From Bagarius yarrelli (taxonomy: Eukaryota > Chordata > Actinopteri > Siluriformes > Sisoridae): DNA of 64,000 bases. Under the pieces are notes generated by a model, which saw only the letters and a program-made list of their open reading frames with translations, was not told the DNA's origin and did not search any database. Below are positions 46,146-57,300 of this stretch, one piece after another. Both the position numbers and the translations under genes were made by a program. The DNA is taken from assembly GCA_005784505.1 (NCBI GenBank), contig VCAZ01000001.1, forward strand, positions 6,841,597-6,905,596, written 5' to 3'. Every line of letters begins with the position of its first letter. The stretch's first letter is position 1.

Positions 46146-49100
46146 GTAGGTCGAATGTTAATATTTCCCCTTTGTTTTTTTCCCCGTGTCCCAGCAATGG
46201 TAATATCATTTTTTTGTATTGAGTCGGATCATTTGATTCGGTTCATTAGTAGAACCGACTCTCAAACCGCCATTTTTAAACCTGGTAAAATATATGCTTC
46301 ATTATTTACCGTGATTTTTATTTTTGGAGAATACACCATTACATTGATTAACAGTAAAGAGTAATTAAAAATTTGGTGAAGAGTTAAGTTGTTTTATATA
46401 TAAATAATATAAAAAATTCCTGATGTTGGTCCCTTTGTTAGCTCAGTTGGCAGAAAGGAGGACTGTAGCGATTACGGTGATTTCTTTAGGTCGTTGGTTC
46501 GAATCCGGCTCGAAGGTGACAATTTTTTCAAGCTATACATTTTTTTATTTTTAACTGGTTAAAAGCTAATCAAATGACGAGACAATTTGTAATGAAGTAA
46601 TTAAAGCCCACCCTCAAATTGCAAGTTATCAGACCCACATACACACTTGTTTGTCCGAACGAGATGCAGTGGAATAGCTTTGAGAGTTTATTTTGCTAAT
46701 AATTTGCATTACATTTAACTTATTGTTAAGTAGGTAAATAGAGTTCCTCTATGGGCGGGTCGCCACTGCAGAATAATATTTTAAATTCATGGTTTTGATG
46801 GCTGCTTGCACAGAGGTTACAACATTCTTTACACACATATACGTAAAATACATATTTGGCCAAGAAAGAAGGTTTGATTATTCATATAACATCGTGGCAC
46901 ACGGCCTCCATGTGTTTTAAATTAACCATTGCACTGTTTTGTGACCCTTTCATAATATTAAATGTAACTATGAACTGATAAATGGATACTATAATGCGTC
47001 TATTTATGAAGTTAAAAATGCTAGCACATTATGGTCACAAACATCTGATTTACACAAACGTCCCTATAGGACTCCTCTTATGATGGCCTGCACACGCCGT
47101 AACTTTGAAGTTATCAGAGTTCTTTTGGAGCATGGAGCCGACCCGAATCTGCAGAATAAAGACGGCTGGAACTCGTTTCACATTGCATGTCGAGAGGGTG
47201 ATCCAGCTGTAATAAAGCACCTGCTGTACATCAGACCAGAAGTGTGGAGGACGAAAAGCAAGACACGTCGGACTCCTCTACATACCGCTGGTACTGCAGC
47301 AGTGATTGTGTGTCGCAAATAATCCATTTTTACCGATAGTCAAAGCACACATTTTCCAAAAATGATCACTGTATTATTACAATTAACAACCATCTAATTA
47401 TGATAACAATTAAATTATTTTTGTCGCTACAGGATCATGTGACACCATGGACATAAAAAGTAATTTTAATTTCCTGCTTGCATTATAGCTCTGCATGGCT
47501 GTCTGGAAGTTGTCAAGATTCTTCTTGAGAGGTCAGTAGCTGGTATTGTACTTCCTGTTTGACAATTGCGGCAAAAGACTGTGTTGTGATCAAACATAGT
47601 GAGAAAACTATATTTATTTATTTAAGTATTAACCACAACAGGATGCTGTCCACAGTCCAGAGCAATGGAGAGTGTGGAAAAGAAGTTAAGAAACGAGTGT
47701 GCACAGGTTAAAACGGGTGAAGAAACTTGTTAGGAGTGATGTGTGACAAAAGAATATCGGAGAATCCAGGGACGGTGTAGAAGACAGTGGTGAGGGCAGC
47801 TATGTTGTATGGTTTAGAAACAGTGGCACCGAGGAAGAGACAAGAAGAGTTGGAAGTAGCAGAGCTGAAAAATGTTGGGAGTTTGGACAGGATTAGAAAT
47901 GAGCACATCAGAGGGATGACTCATTTTAGATTTTTAGGGGACAAACCCTGAGGGACCCGATTGAGATGATTTAGACATGCAGAGAAAGGATAGTGGAAAT
48001 AGAGGAAGGCCTAACAGGGGGTAGATGATTCGCTGTGGTGATTCCCTTTTAGGGGTCGCCAGCGAATCATCTGTCTCCACCTAACCCTATCCTCTGCATC
48101 CTCTTCACTCAAACCCACTAACTTCATGTCCTCGTTTAACGCATCCATATACCTCCTCTTTGCCTTCTGCCTGCCAGCTTCATTTCTAACGTCCTCCTTC
48201 CAATATATTCACTATCCCTCCTCTGTACATGTCCAAACCACCTCAATCTGGCTTCCCTGACTTTCTCCCCAAAACATCTAACATGAGCCGTCTCCCTGAT
48301 GAACCTGTTCCTAATCTTGTCCAACCTCGTCACTCCCAAAGTCTTCAGCTCTGCCACCTGTCTCTTCCTCAGCACCACTGTCTCTAAAATTTGTGTGTAT
48401 TGTGATGCTTTATCCAACTTTTAAACTTTAAAAATCTTTTTCCATCCAGATGTGATTACAAGCCTGATGAGAAAGACAGCTGTGGAGTTACACCATTTAT
48501 GGATGCTGTGAGAAATGGACATCTAAGTGTAGCCAAGCTGCTGCTGGAGAAACACAATGTAAAAGCCATTTTAACTGGTCGATTTATTTGAGCGCTAATT
48601 GCTGAATGAAAAAGTTGTTTAAATACTTGTGTGTGTGTGTGTGTTTTAAAACAGGCATGTCCAAATGCTATAGATATTTTAGGAGCGCAGCCTCTACACC
48701 AGGCTTCTGTAACTGCCCAGGAAGAGGCACTGTGTTTCCTCGTACACCAGCTCGGTATTGACGTGAATGTAAGAGCTACAGCTTTGGATCTCACAGCACT
48801 TCATTATGCTGCAAAGGTTCGCTGTCCTTTAAACAATTTCTAAATAAATATATAACACTTTCATTTAAAATCTCTGGTTAGTGTTATGGTACGATAAAAC
48901 TCCCTTTCTGGTCTGGTTTATTTTGCAGGAAGGACACACAAACACTATTAAAACCCTGCTGCAGTTGGGGGCTGATCTTTATGCGAAGGATAAAAAAGGA
49001 AGGTCAGGTAAGAAGGTTTTACTCCCAGATTGTTTGCTAAAATATTATCTTAGGGAGCCACTGTTTTATTTTTTTAGAATTTTATTTACACTGAAATTCA

Positions 49101-49892
49101 GTTTTTCTGTAAAGTTGCTATAAGACGATGTCTATTGTTAAAAGCGCTATAAAATGAATTAAAAGCTGCACCAAAGTTCAAGCCTTTTCTAATCATTATT
49201 ATTTTAAATCCCATTCAGTTTTTCCAATTTTGATGCGTTTTGGTTCGAATGTGATGTATTATCAGTTAAGTTTATTTATAAGTCCTAAGTGCCTGGAAAA
49301 GCGATACCGAAGGTCCTTTCTCCCTGCTACTATTAAACTATACAATCAGAGCTGCTCCCAGTGAACCTGTCTGCATATTAAACACTTACACTAACCTATA
49401 TTTGCATGCAGTAGCAATGGTGTAATAACACTATTTTTAAACTGTGCAATAATATTGTGTTTAATAAATAAATATACCATTATTGGGTTAATTTAGACTG
49501 CCATAGTCTGTTCCAAAAGCCAGGCCTTCATCATAATATTCCAAACACTTGATATATCTTATGTGTACAACAGGATTTCTAACAGCAAAACACTAAACAA
49601 TGGATCACTTGAAAGAAGACTGAGATCACTGATTATTTTGTAACACCAGGGTAACTAATTAAAATTGCTGTTGTAAAAACAAACCAAATTGGTGAACTTT
49701 AATTTAGTGTCTGTTTTATTATTTCCAGCTTTACACATGGCATGCATCGGCCAGCATGCGATCACAGCAAGGACCTTGTTGCAGCTCGGACTCGAAGACA
49801 CCCAGGACAGCACAGGGACCACAGCTAGACAGTATGCCAGGAAACCAGATATAACCAAAGTGTTCGAAACACCTAAGGAGCCAGAACCTTAA
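45811..49892 (+). CDS. ankrd16: Ankyrin repeat domain-containing protein 16 (7 exons)
   Basis: Exons 45811-46145, 47070-47290, 47489-47531, 48450-48558, 48655-48816, 48929-49007 and 49729-49892 join into 1,113 nt, 370 residues plus stop; mammalian ANKRD16 is about 361. Starts MAEENTSKLLIRLTQEGKL; the start ATG has A at -3 and G at +4. The product is essentially ankyrin repeats (DTLLHYAARHGHLDILRYF, TPLMMACTRRNFEVIRVLLE, WNSFHIACREGD, VTPFMDAVRNGHLSVAKLLL, LTALHYAAKEGHTNTIKTLL). ANKRD16 binds alanyl-tRNA synthetase and accepts misactivated serine on lysines, protecting translation fidelity (family knowledge). The DWTPLMMACTR and DGWNSFHIA-REGDP blocks single out ANKRD16 among ankyrin proteins. 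All splice phases agree. PolyA hexamer at 49949. Confidence 0.93.
46432..46517 (+). tRNA. tRNA-Tyr (anticodon GUA), intron-containing, possibly decayed
   Basis: The A-box region tagctcagttggcag, anticodon arm gaggactGTAg, B-box ggttcgaatcc and 3' acceptor tcgaagg match the vertebrate tRNA-Tyr pattern. About 13 extra bases (cgattacggtgat) follow the anticodon loop, the usual position of the eukaryotic tRNA-Tyr intron. A T6 run (46523-46528) is a Pol III terminator. Defects: the acceptor stem has a U-G and a U-U pair, the D stem is broken (gctc against gaaa), and position 73 is T rather than A. It may be a pseudogene. It lies in ankrd16 intron 1, same strand. Confidence 0.75.
47070..47290 (+). 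CDS. ankrd16: ankrd16 exon 2
   Basis: After ccctatag; encodes two ankyrin units from TPLMMACTRRN to RTPLHTA; phase 2 in, phase 1 out (CGCTG|GTACTG). Confidence 0.92.
47489..47531 (+). CDS. ankrd16: ankrd16 exon 3 (43 nt)
   Basis: Short exon after gcattatag encoding ALHGCLEVVKILLER, aligned with the AAMHGHLEAVKVLLKR helix pair in mammals; ends GAGAG|GTCAGT, phase 2. Confidence 0.88.
47640..48420. mobile_element. two head-to-head LINE 3' fragments
   Basis: A plus-strand fragment (about 47640-48035) carries degenerate LYGLETVAPRKRQEE and DRIRNEHIRG-like words. A minus-strand fragment (about 48417 down to 48040) reads GVTRLDKIRNRFIRETAHV and EARLRWFGHVQRRDS. Both are the C-terminal tail of the same L1/RTE-type reverse transcriptase polyprotein. 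They meet at a near-palindrome (gatgattcgctgtggtgatt / cgccagcgaatcatc) at their 3' UTR ends. Located in ankrd16 intron 3; inactive. Confidence 0.75.
48450..48558 (+). CDS. ankrd16: ankrd16 exon 4
   Basis: After tccatccag; encodes (R)CDYKPDEKDSCGVTPFMDAV then RNGHLSVAKLLLEKHN; ends CAAT|GTAAAA, phase 0. Confidence 0.9.
48655..48816 (+). CDS. ankrd16: ankrd16 exon 5
   Basis: After aaaacag; encodes ACPNAIDILGAQPLHQASVT through DLTALHYAAK. The donor CAAAG|GTTCGC is weak, but the next exon joins in phase 0 as AAKEGHT, the expected ankyrin sequence. A (GT)n run ends about 10 nt upstream of the acceptor. Confidence 0.9.
48929..49007 (+). CDS. ankrd16: ankrd16 exon 6
   Basis: After ttttgcag; EGHTNTIKTLLQLGADLYAK then DKKGRS; ends GTCAG|GTAAGA, phase 1. 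Confidence 0.92.
49729..49892 (+). CDS. ankrd16: ankrd16 exon 7 with stop
   Basis: After atttccag; ALHMACIGQHAITARTLLQL through EPEP, stop TAA 49890-49892. The last ankyrin unit and a short tail resemble the mammalian end (ALHLACAGQH). Confidence 0.92.
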
Positions 49893-49948
49893 CACCTATC
49901 CAGATAATTTATACTAAACTATAATAACAAAGCAGATGTGTTGCCAAA

Positions 49949-49954
49949 AATAAA
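49949..49954 (+). terminator. ankrd16 polyadenylation signal
   Basis: AATAAA 57 bases after the stop codon. Confidence 0.75.
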
Positions 49955-51049
49955 GCAAGCTCTTTTAAGTGGAAATGTATATTCATTGTACATTTATTCT
50001 TCATATATATATGAAATAATAATTAAAATAATAATAAATTATAAATACTAACGAGAGCTCTTATGCATTAAATTATTAAATCTTAACTTTTAATACTACA
50101 GCAGTAGATACAATGTGGTGCTTTTGCTATTATAGTAAAAAATTTAAAAATACTGTATAATATTTATATCTAAGTGTGTATGTTTGGAAATAAAACATAA
50201 GAATGGTGTGATGTTTCTATGTGTGAGGTTTGTTTTTTTATTACACAGCAATTTGTTAAATATTTTGTTAAAATCAGAAAAACATTCAGAATTGCACTTA
50301 TGTGGTGGAATGTCCATAAAGTTACTATTGTCATGTACAGCACTAATTTCTTTTTGTTTTTTTTGTCCCCTTTGGAACTGAAAATATAAAAAATTGTTGT
50401 TTGTATTCCATGGATTGCATGCATACACTTTGTTGTTCATCTTTTTGTTATAAAAAATGGAGGGATTGTTGGTGCATAGTTTCCAAAGTATGGTATGCAG
50501 AGTTGGCCCAAGGCATAAGCGAACTAAGCAGATGCTAAGGTTCACTGTGGCCACCACATGAAATGAGAGCTCATCTTTTTCTGGGTTTTAAAAATATATA
50601 TTATGTCAACAATGGAGATTATAGAAAATTTAAATAAAAAACAATGCAATATGTTGAAAGGATGCAAAAGAAGGAAAAAACTACAATACAACTAGAACCA
50701 CTAAAATTGTTTACAGTCGTGTTAGATTTATAGTGTGCAAATAATTAAGGTTTGATAAGAGGTGATTTTGGCTGTACAGAGGGGCTCCAAATGAAATTCT
50801 GCTTCTATAACCCTAAGGGTTTGGGCCTGATGGTACCGGTGCATTAATATAAACTTGGAATTGCAATATTTTCAGAAATGCGTCAACATTTGACAATCAG
50901 AATTGAGAAAACAACAGCGTTGTGTTTAATAATAAAAGTTGTGTCCTTTTTTTTTTTTATTTGTCTCACAATAATGTCTCACCTTTTACATCTGTTGACT
51001 ACTAATTAATACATTCTACAGCGTTAGGTCCTCGGCTTATATTTAAAGA
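49955..51049. other. ankrd16-gdi2 intergenic spacer
   Basis: AT-rich DNA with no supported gene. A 137-codon minus-strand frame (50144-50557) has no recognisable domain and AT-driven composition. Confidence 0.6.
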
Positions 51050-51264
51050 TTCTACAAACGCGTGGCTCCTCCCACGTCCGTTTAGTCCCTCCCACACCAA
51101 TTTGGTCCCTCCCACTAATCCAGGCCACGCCCCTCCTCCACCCCGTTCATCCAGCCCGTTTGACGTTCCACCACTTCTTTCATTTCGAGCTTTGCCGCTG
51201 ATCTCCATTTTCTACTTCAGGCCCGATATATACAGGAAAAGGGGATTAAACTCGTGAAGCAAAA
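51050..51264 (+). promoter_or_regulatory. gdi2 promoter and 5' UTR region
   Basis: A GC-rich island in an AT-rich neighbourhood, ending at the ATG. It has three ctcctcccac/tccctcccac repeats about 20 bp apart (51066-51115), a ccaat box (51097-51101), a GC box ccacgcccct (51125-51134) and no TATA box, as expected for a housekeeping promoter. Confidence 0.65.
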
Positions 51265-51309
51265 ATGAATGAAGAATACGACGTTATCGTTTTGGGAACC
51301 GGACTTACG
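51265..51309 (+). CDS. gdi2: gdi2 exon 1
   Basis: Start ATG after gaagcaaaa; 15 codons MNEEYDVIVLGTGLT containing the nucleotide-fold-like GxG motif; donor TTACG|GTATAG, phase 0. Confidence 0.93.
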
Positions 51310-54300
51310 GTATAGAATCGTTTTAATCTATTTTAGTTTCTCTAGATTTGATTTGGCATCTATAAAGACAAGATAAGCATGTAATGCTAGCTACCTAGCT
51401 GTCTAGTTAGCTAGCGTTAATCTAATTCCAAATAGTTACACGCTCACTATGTAAGTACACTATATGTAGTGTGGTTTTATTTGACTTATTGTACACTTTA
51501 TATCTAAATAGGATATATTAAGGATTCCGCCCTGGTCTATGCCAACTTGGTAGTTTTTCGCTAACTAGCTCCTAACGTATGTTTAGCATTTTTCCGCTTT
51601 GCTAACTTTTTTTTATACATTTAACGCTTTTGCAACTCGAATAAGTTGCTTGTTGTTGTGTATAGTACGGATTTTATTTGTTATGGTTATAATATTTAAT
51701 TAATAAATATACGTCAATAGTTAAATCGGCAATAAAAACGTAGCTAGCAGGCTACCGCTAGCTGCCTATGTGGCTGATTAGCTTGTAATCTCCTTTCGCG
51801 CTAACTGACCAGCAAGTAGGGCAACATTTAGAGAAGTTAAGAGCAAATGAAAGGGTTTTTTTTTTTTTAATATAATGTAAATATGAGGCATTAAAAAAAG
51901 AAAAAATCACGGGTATGCAAAGTAACTCGCAGATGTGACGTTTGCAGCTGGGCGTATTAGCTAACGTAATGTTAGCTAGCGTTCTCCTTGCCTCCGAATT
52001 TTTAAGGGATATTTAATAATAGTTTCATTTCCGTTAATTCCTTTTTTAATTGTTTAATTATTATACAGCGCTGTGTAATTAATTGTTTGACAAACGCTAG
52101 TCGACAACCACACCCTCATTTTTGTAGTGTAAAGTTTTCATACATTTACAGCATTTGGCAGACGCCCTTATTTAAAGCAACTTGCATTTATTTCATTTAT
52201 ACAACTGTGCAATCGAGACTTAAGGGCCTTGCTCAGGGGCCCAACAGTGACAGCTTGGTGGTGCTGGGAATTGAACCCACATTTATCTGGTTAGCAGTCC
52301 AACACCTTAACCATTGAGTTCAGCTCCAACTTTGTTTAATAACAGTCTACGTAGTGGTGTGTGTGTGTGTGTTAAGTTGTTTCTAGGAAAATCCTAACTT
52401 CTGGCTTCGAATAATTTATTGAGTCATGAACTTGACTCATTTAGACCAAATTTAACCGCTATATTTATCTTTATCTTCAGGAAGGTGCAGGGTCTAGAGT
52501 TTGGCCCCGGGAAAACATGAACACAACATGAATACATGCACTTCGTAACATACCAACATTTGTTTGGTAAAAGGGATTGAACCAGAAAACACTGCACCTT
52601 CACAGTAAACCCATGCATACACCAGGCTGGTGCTAAACACCACATCCCCACCCATTAAAATCACATCTTTAAATTTATTCGTGTCGAATTTAACACAAAC
52701 ACTCTGGGTGTTAATTTAGAGTTGTCCGAGTGCCTGTTAATGTGTTACTGATCTTGGATCTCGGTGCACTGAATGCTGGTTATGATATCAGTATAGTTGC
52801 CTGGTACTAACCCTAGCTAACCAGTAAAAAATCTTTGTTTTTTTGTTATATCGTCCAGCCCTAGCCATATTAAATATTTTTTTATTTGAGTGTTGGACTG
52901 CTCATCAGAAGGTCTAAGGTTCAATTCCTAACACCACCAAGCTGCCTCTTCTGGGCCACCGAGCAAGGCAAGGCTCGGCTCCTAACCCCCAACCGCTTAT
53001 TGGGGAAAAAAATAATAATAAATGTAAGTCGCTGTGGATAAAGGCATCTGCCAAAAGCCAGAAATGTAAATGCTGTAATAAACCAGTCTCCATATATTTT
53101 GCGCTTATCATAAGCCTTATTCGCAGGCCACTGCTCCACTTTACAACTTTCCCTTCCTGTGAAATATTTAACCATAGCTCACCAGTAAAAAGATTGCTGT
53201 GCATTGCATCAGAGTTTTTGTTGGTAATATCATGGAATAATAGACACACACACACACACACACTATAGAACTACAGCTTTACTTCGATCATTTTTTAGTG
53301 TTGTAATGCTTTTCTTTGGAGAAAAGTTTCAAATCTGATACGGAGCCGAGACTTTTATTATTATTCCCTAATACATCATGTTTGGATTTGCACTGTTATT
53401 TTTCTCAAAATAGTTTATAATAGTCTCATAGTTTTGCTTTCCTTTTTGTTTGTCATGAGTTTAAGTAAATATTTTCATTTGTACAAGAAGTGATTTTTAA
53501 TTGGAATTGTATTTATATGTGTAGTTTTTTTTTTTGTTTTTCCATTGAAGGAAATCAGTAATATCAAACAACAAAAAATAGTTTTTTAGAATGTTTTGTC
53601 ACCTGTTTACTGTTGCCATTGCGGATCTGGTTGTGTGAATGACAGACCGTGAGTGATATTCAGGAAATTAATGTCAGCTTGGCTTTCAAAACGTTTCACA
53701 ACTAAACAGGAAAAAGGAAGCTGGGAATCAGGGGGTGAAGCGTATGCTGTAGGTGCTCTGTGTAGTAGTCTCAGTATTTAGAATGAAAATAAAATGGTGA
53801 AATAGCCTTTAATACAGTCATGATAAATTAAACTTGTAGCCCTATTTAGAGCTGATAAACGATATCATATCGAATCACGATAAACGTTGTCTATAACTGT
53901 GATAAGCTGTGGACTTATTTACTAGATATGGATTAAACCCTGTTAATATTTCATCCTCCCAGTGAGACACTGCGTTCCATAAGTAAAATCTGTGTCGTAC
54001 AGCACTCAAAAAGTGAAAAAAAATAACCATTGCATATCTTTATAAGCTTTTAACCTTAAATAAACCAAGTATAATCAGTGTCGTAATTAGACTGCCAACA
54101 GCCAACCATTTATTTACAAAGTGTGAAATAATAATAATAATATATATTTTTTAAACCTCATCTATAAAGCTATTGATTTATATAATTCCAACAAAATTGT
54201 GGTTACTCAGTAAAGCATCCAAACAGTGAAAAATGTAGTCCAGACACATTTATATATCAACAAACATTACGTAGAAGAAGCTACGAATGCGAGTCATGAC

Positions 54301-57300
54301 GCCTGTGCTAACACACAAGGCAAAAACTCCAAAAAAAAACTAAAATGAACTGATTTTAGCACAGATGTTACTATTATTTATTTAATTAAAGTGTTGGACT
54401 GCTGATCAGGTTCAATTCATAGCACCAAGAAGCTTCCTCTTCTGGGCCCCTGAGTAAGACTCTTAACCCCCAACTGCTTATTGGATGAAAAAAATAATAA
54501 ATGTAAGTCGCTGTGGATAAAGGCATCTGCCAAATGCAGGAAATGTAAATACTATAATAAACCAGCCTTCATAGTATTTTGCGCTTGTCAAAAGCCTTAT
54601 TGAAGTTTCTCCTCTTGTATTCTTTCTTCTTCCTCTTTCATAGCTTAGACTGCAGTCGTTGCCGCTTGTCTATCAAAAAGCCGAATAACGTGAAAGAGCT
54701 TGTTTTTCACATCATGGTCCAATACAGAATGTCATTTGTCTATAACTGCAGTGAGTGGGATGAACTGAGTCATCAGCGAACAGAAAAGTCTGATTGAGCG
54801 TTGTGCTGTGTAGGGGAGGGGGAAACTATCAAATAAACAGAAAAGAAATAGTGTTTTTAACGCAATCCTGGAGGAATCGAGACAGTGACAGCATTGACAT
54901 TTGGGATTGGAGGACAGGCAAATGTCTGAGTCTCAGCAGGCAGTCGGTGCCATCAAAAAACAGTCAAAATGTCAATTTACCTGACCCAGCATCACAGTAT
55001 CACATGACTGACTTGGATGCCTTTGAAAAGACAGGGCCATGCAGTCAGCTGATTGCGTTAACATTTAACTCCTCCAGAACATCAGTAAAGCACCAAGTGC
55101 AGCTGCAAGAAGATTCTTGCACTTTCTTCTTTTGTTCATTTGACAGGTTTAGGGTGGTGTTGGAGCTAGATCACAAATTTAATGATCAAAATTTTGATTT
55201 CTTGTTTGATATTTTATTTCCTTGGTGGGAAATAATTCTACTGCAGCTTTAGGTCTTAGTGTGGATTATTCAACCTTATTACAGTCTGTACCTGTACATT
55301 ATTGCGATTTTGTTTAAAGGGAAGGTTTTAATTAACATCCTATACCTTTTTTTTATAACTGCAAGTAATAACTAACAGATTTTTAATCATTGTAATTGTT
55401 TCAAGAACTTGTCAGGATCTGTGTATTAGTTCTCCGTATCAGTGGTTTTATAACAGTCAGAAGTAAAGCTGTAACTTTTATTGACATGCTTATAGGTTTT
55501 ACCTGCAGTTTGTTTCTTAATTTCAGGAGAGTAAACGAGGCTAGTTTATAGCTGTGAACTAAAATAAAGGAAACCTTTAGACAGAAGTGCAGTTAATTAA
55601 CGAAATGTTAAGCCGACTTTTCTACCAATTTAAGATTTATTAAAGCTCTCTCATGGTACTCGGGCGCTCTAAATGTTTTTTTGTTTTTTGTTTTTTTGTT
55701 TTTTTCAGCCATTTTAATTCTTTACCAAATACCCAAACTGACTCGTACCCAGTTAGCATCAAATCTTATCAGTGACCTTGATATACAGCTGTGTCCTAAA
55801 TGCTGTATTACAAAATATATTCGTAAGTTAAATAGAACATACTAAAATTATAGTCTTAAATAGTCATTTTAAACAAAATCTTAATTTCTTTTCATGATGA
55901 GGCTGGGACTAAATATAGTGAGTTATAAAGAGTTAATTGTAAAATTAACAAAAATAATGATATAAATTGTTCATATTTTATGCAATATTTGCATACTTCC
56001 TATGGATTTCTTCATCTGCAAAACGACAGGCAAACACACCATTTCAGGCCCAGTTTTTACCCGTTGGAACTAAATTATATACTCATCATTTTTAATTCTT
56101 CTACTTTCATGTTCTCTTTCAGTTTAAGAGTACGGCAGTACGCGTCATTCTCCATTTTTTTCATGCCGACTGATTTATCTTCAAAGCTTTTCAATTGCAG
56201 CCGTATGCACATTTGTGTGCACATGGCAGACAAATAGAGCAAAACGTTATACATGATTTCTTGTGGCAATAAAGACCTTTAAGGGTGGGGATGTTTTTAG
56301 ATCATTGCCCAGTCTGTAGTCATGGGATAGGTATATTAGGGTAGGGAGTAAAACCAAGGAAAACAAGCTTTACTGTTGGTCAGTAGAGTTCAGTCTGTTC
56401 TATCTCAAACGCCCACAGCAGTGTGTCACTTCCTCTTCTTACTCTAGAACGAGGGCCTGAATTCCATTCAAACCTGCAGCTTGGCTCACTTCCTTTTTCG
56501 AAGGAATCATCTGGCTCTTGTTTGCATGCAACTAGTGTCTTGTGCAGGAAAAAACTTTGTGTGTCTATGGCGCTGTGGACAGGATCTGCTACACGCTTCG
56601 AATAAAGTCCACTTCATCACATGATCTCTATAACTAGAGTTAATCGCATTATAGACTCAGGAGGCGGGCAAATACACGCCGCTTTAGTGTGTGATTGGTA
56701 TATTAAGCTCAAGATCAACAAGGATTGAGTTAACTTGTCTCACCTTTAATATGTAATATGATGTGGTCGATGCAGTTACTCCTTTTTTTCTGTGCCTAAT
56801 ATGTGCTGTTATTTTACCTTTATTTGGGATAATTGTAGTTTTTTATTACTTTGTTTAATCTGTGCTTGCGATTAACTATATTCTGCCATAGCAATTGTCT
56901 TTAGATTTTTACATCCATTTTTTCCCTTTTAGACAACTTTATGGCATTTCATATATTTATTTACCAGTCAAATAGATTTCTTTCTCACACTTTCTACCTT
57001 ACCTGACATTTCGAGAGACTGAAGTTTTTGAATGACCAGTGCAGGAACTATGACTAGATGTGTAGGTGTTTGATTTAGTACAGATGATTTTATAAGGATC
57101 TGTACTGTTTATTGCATGGTTTAACTCCTGCGATTATCATGAGCATCACTATTATTATTATTGATTATATATTATATAAAAATAATATATATATTTTTTG
57201 GACCCAAGTAAAAACTAAAGTAGAAACGAATAAACGCATTCTTTCTAAGATTGTGTGTAACGAAAATAATCCCAATCTGCCGACTTCGGACGCTTCTTCA

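Noticed and set aside
48136..48417. Minus-strand ORF as an independent gene
   Set aside because: It is the C-terminal tail of a LINE reverse transcriptase polyprotein, truncated.
50144..50557. 137-codon minus-strand frame between ankrd16 and gdi2
   Set aside because: AT-driven, no motif, no promoter or splice context.
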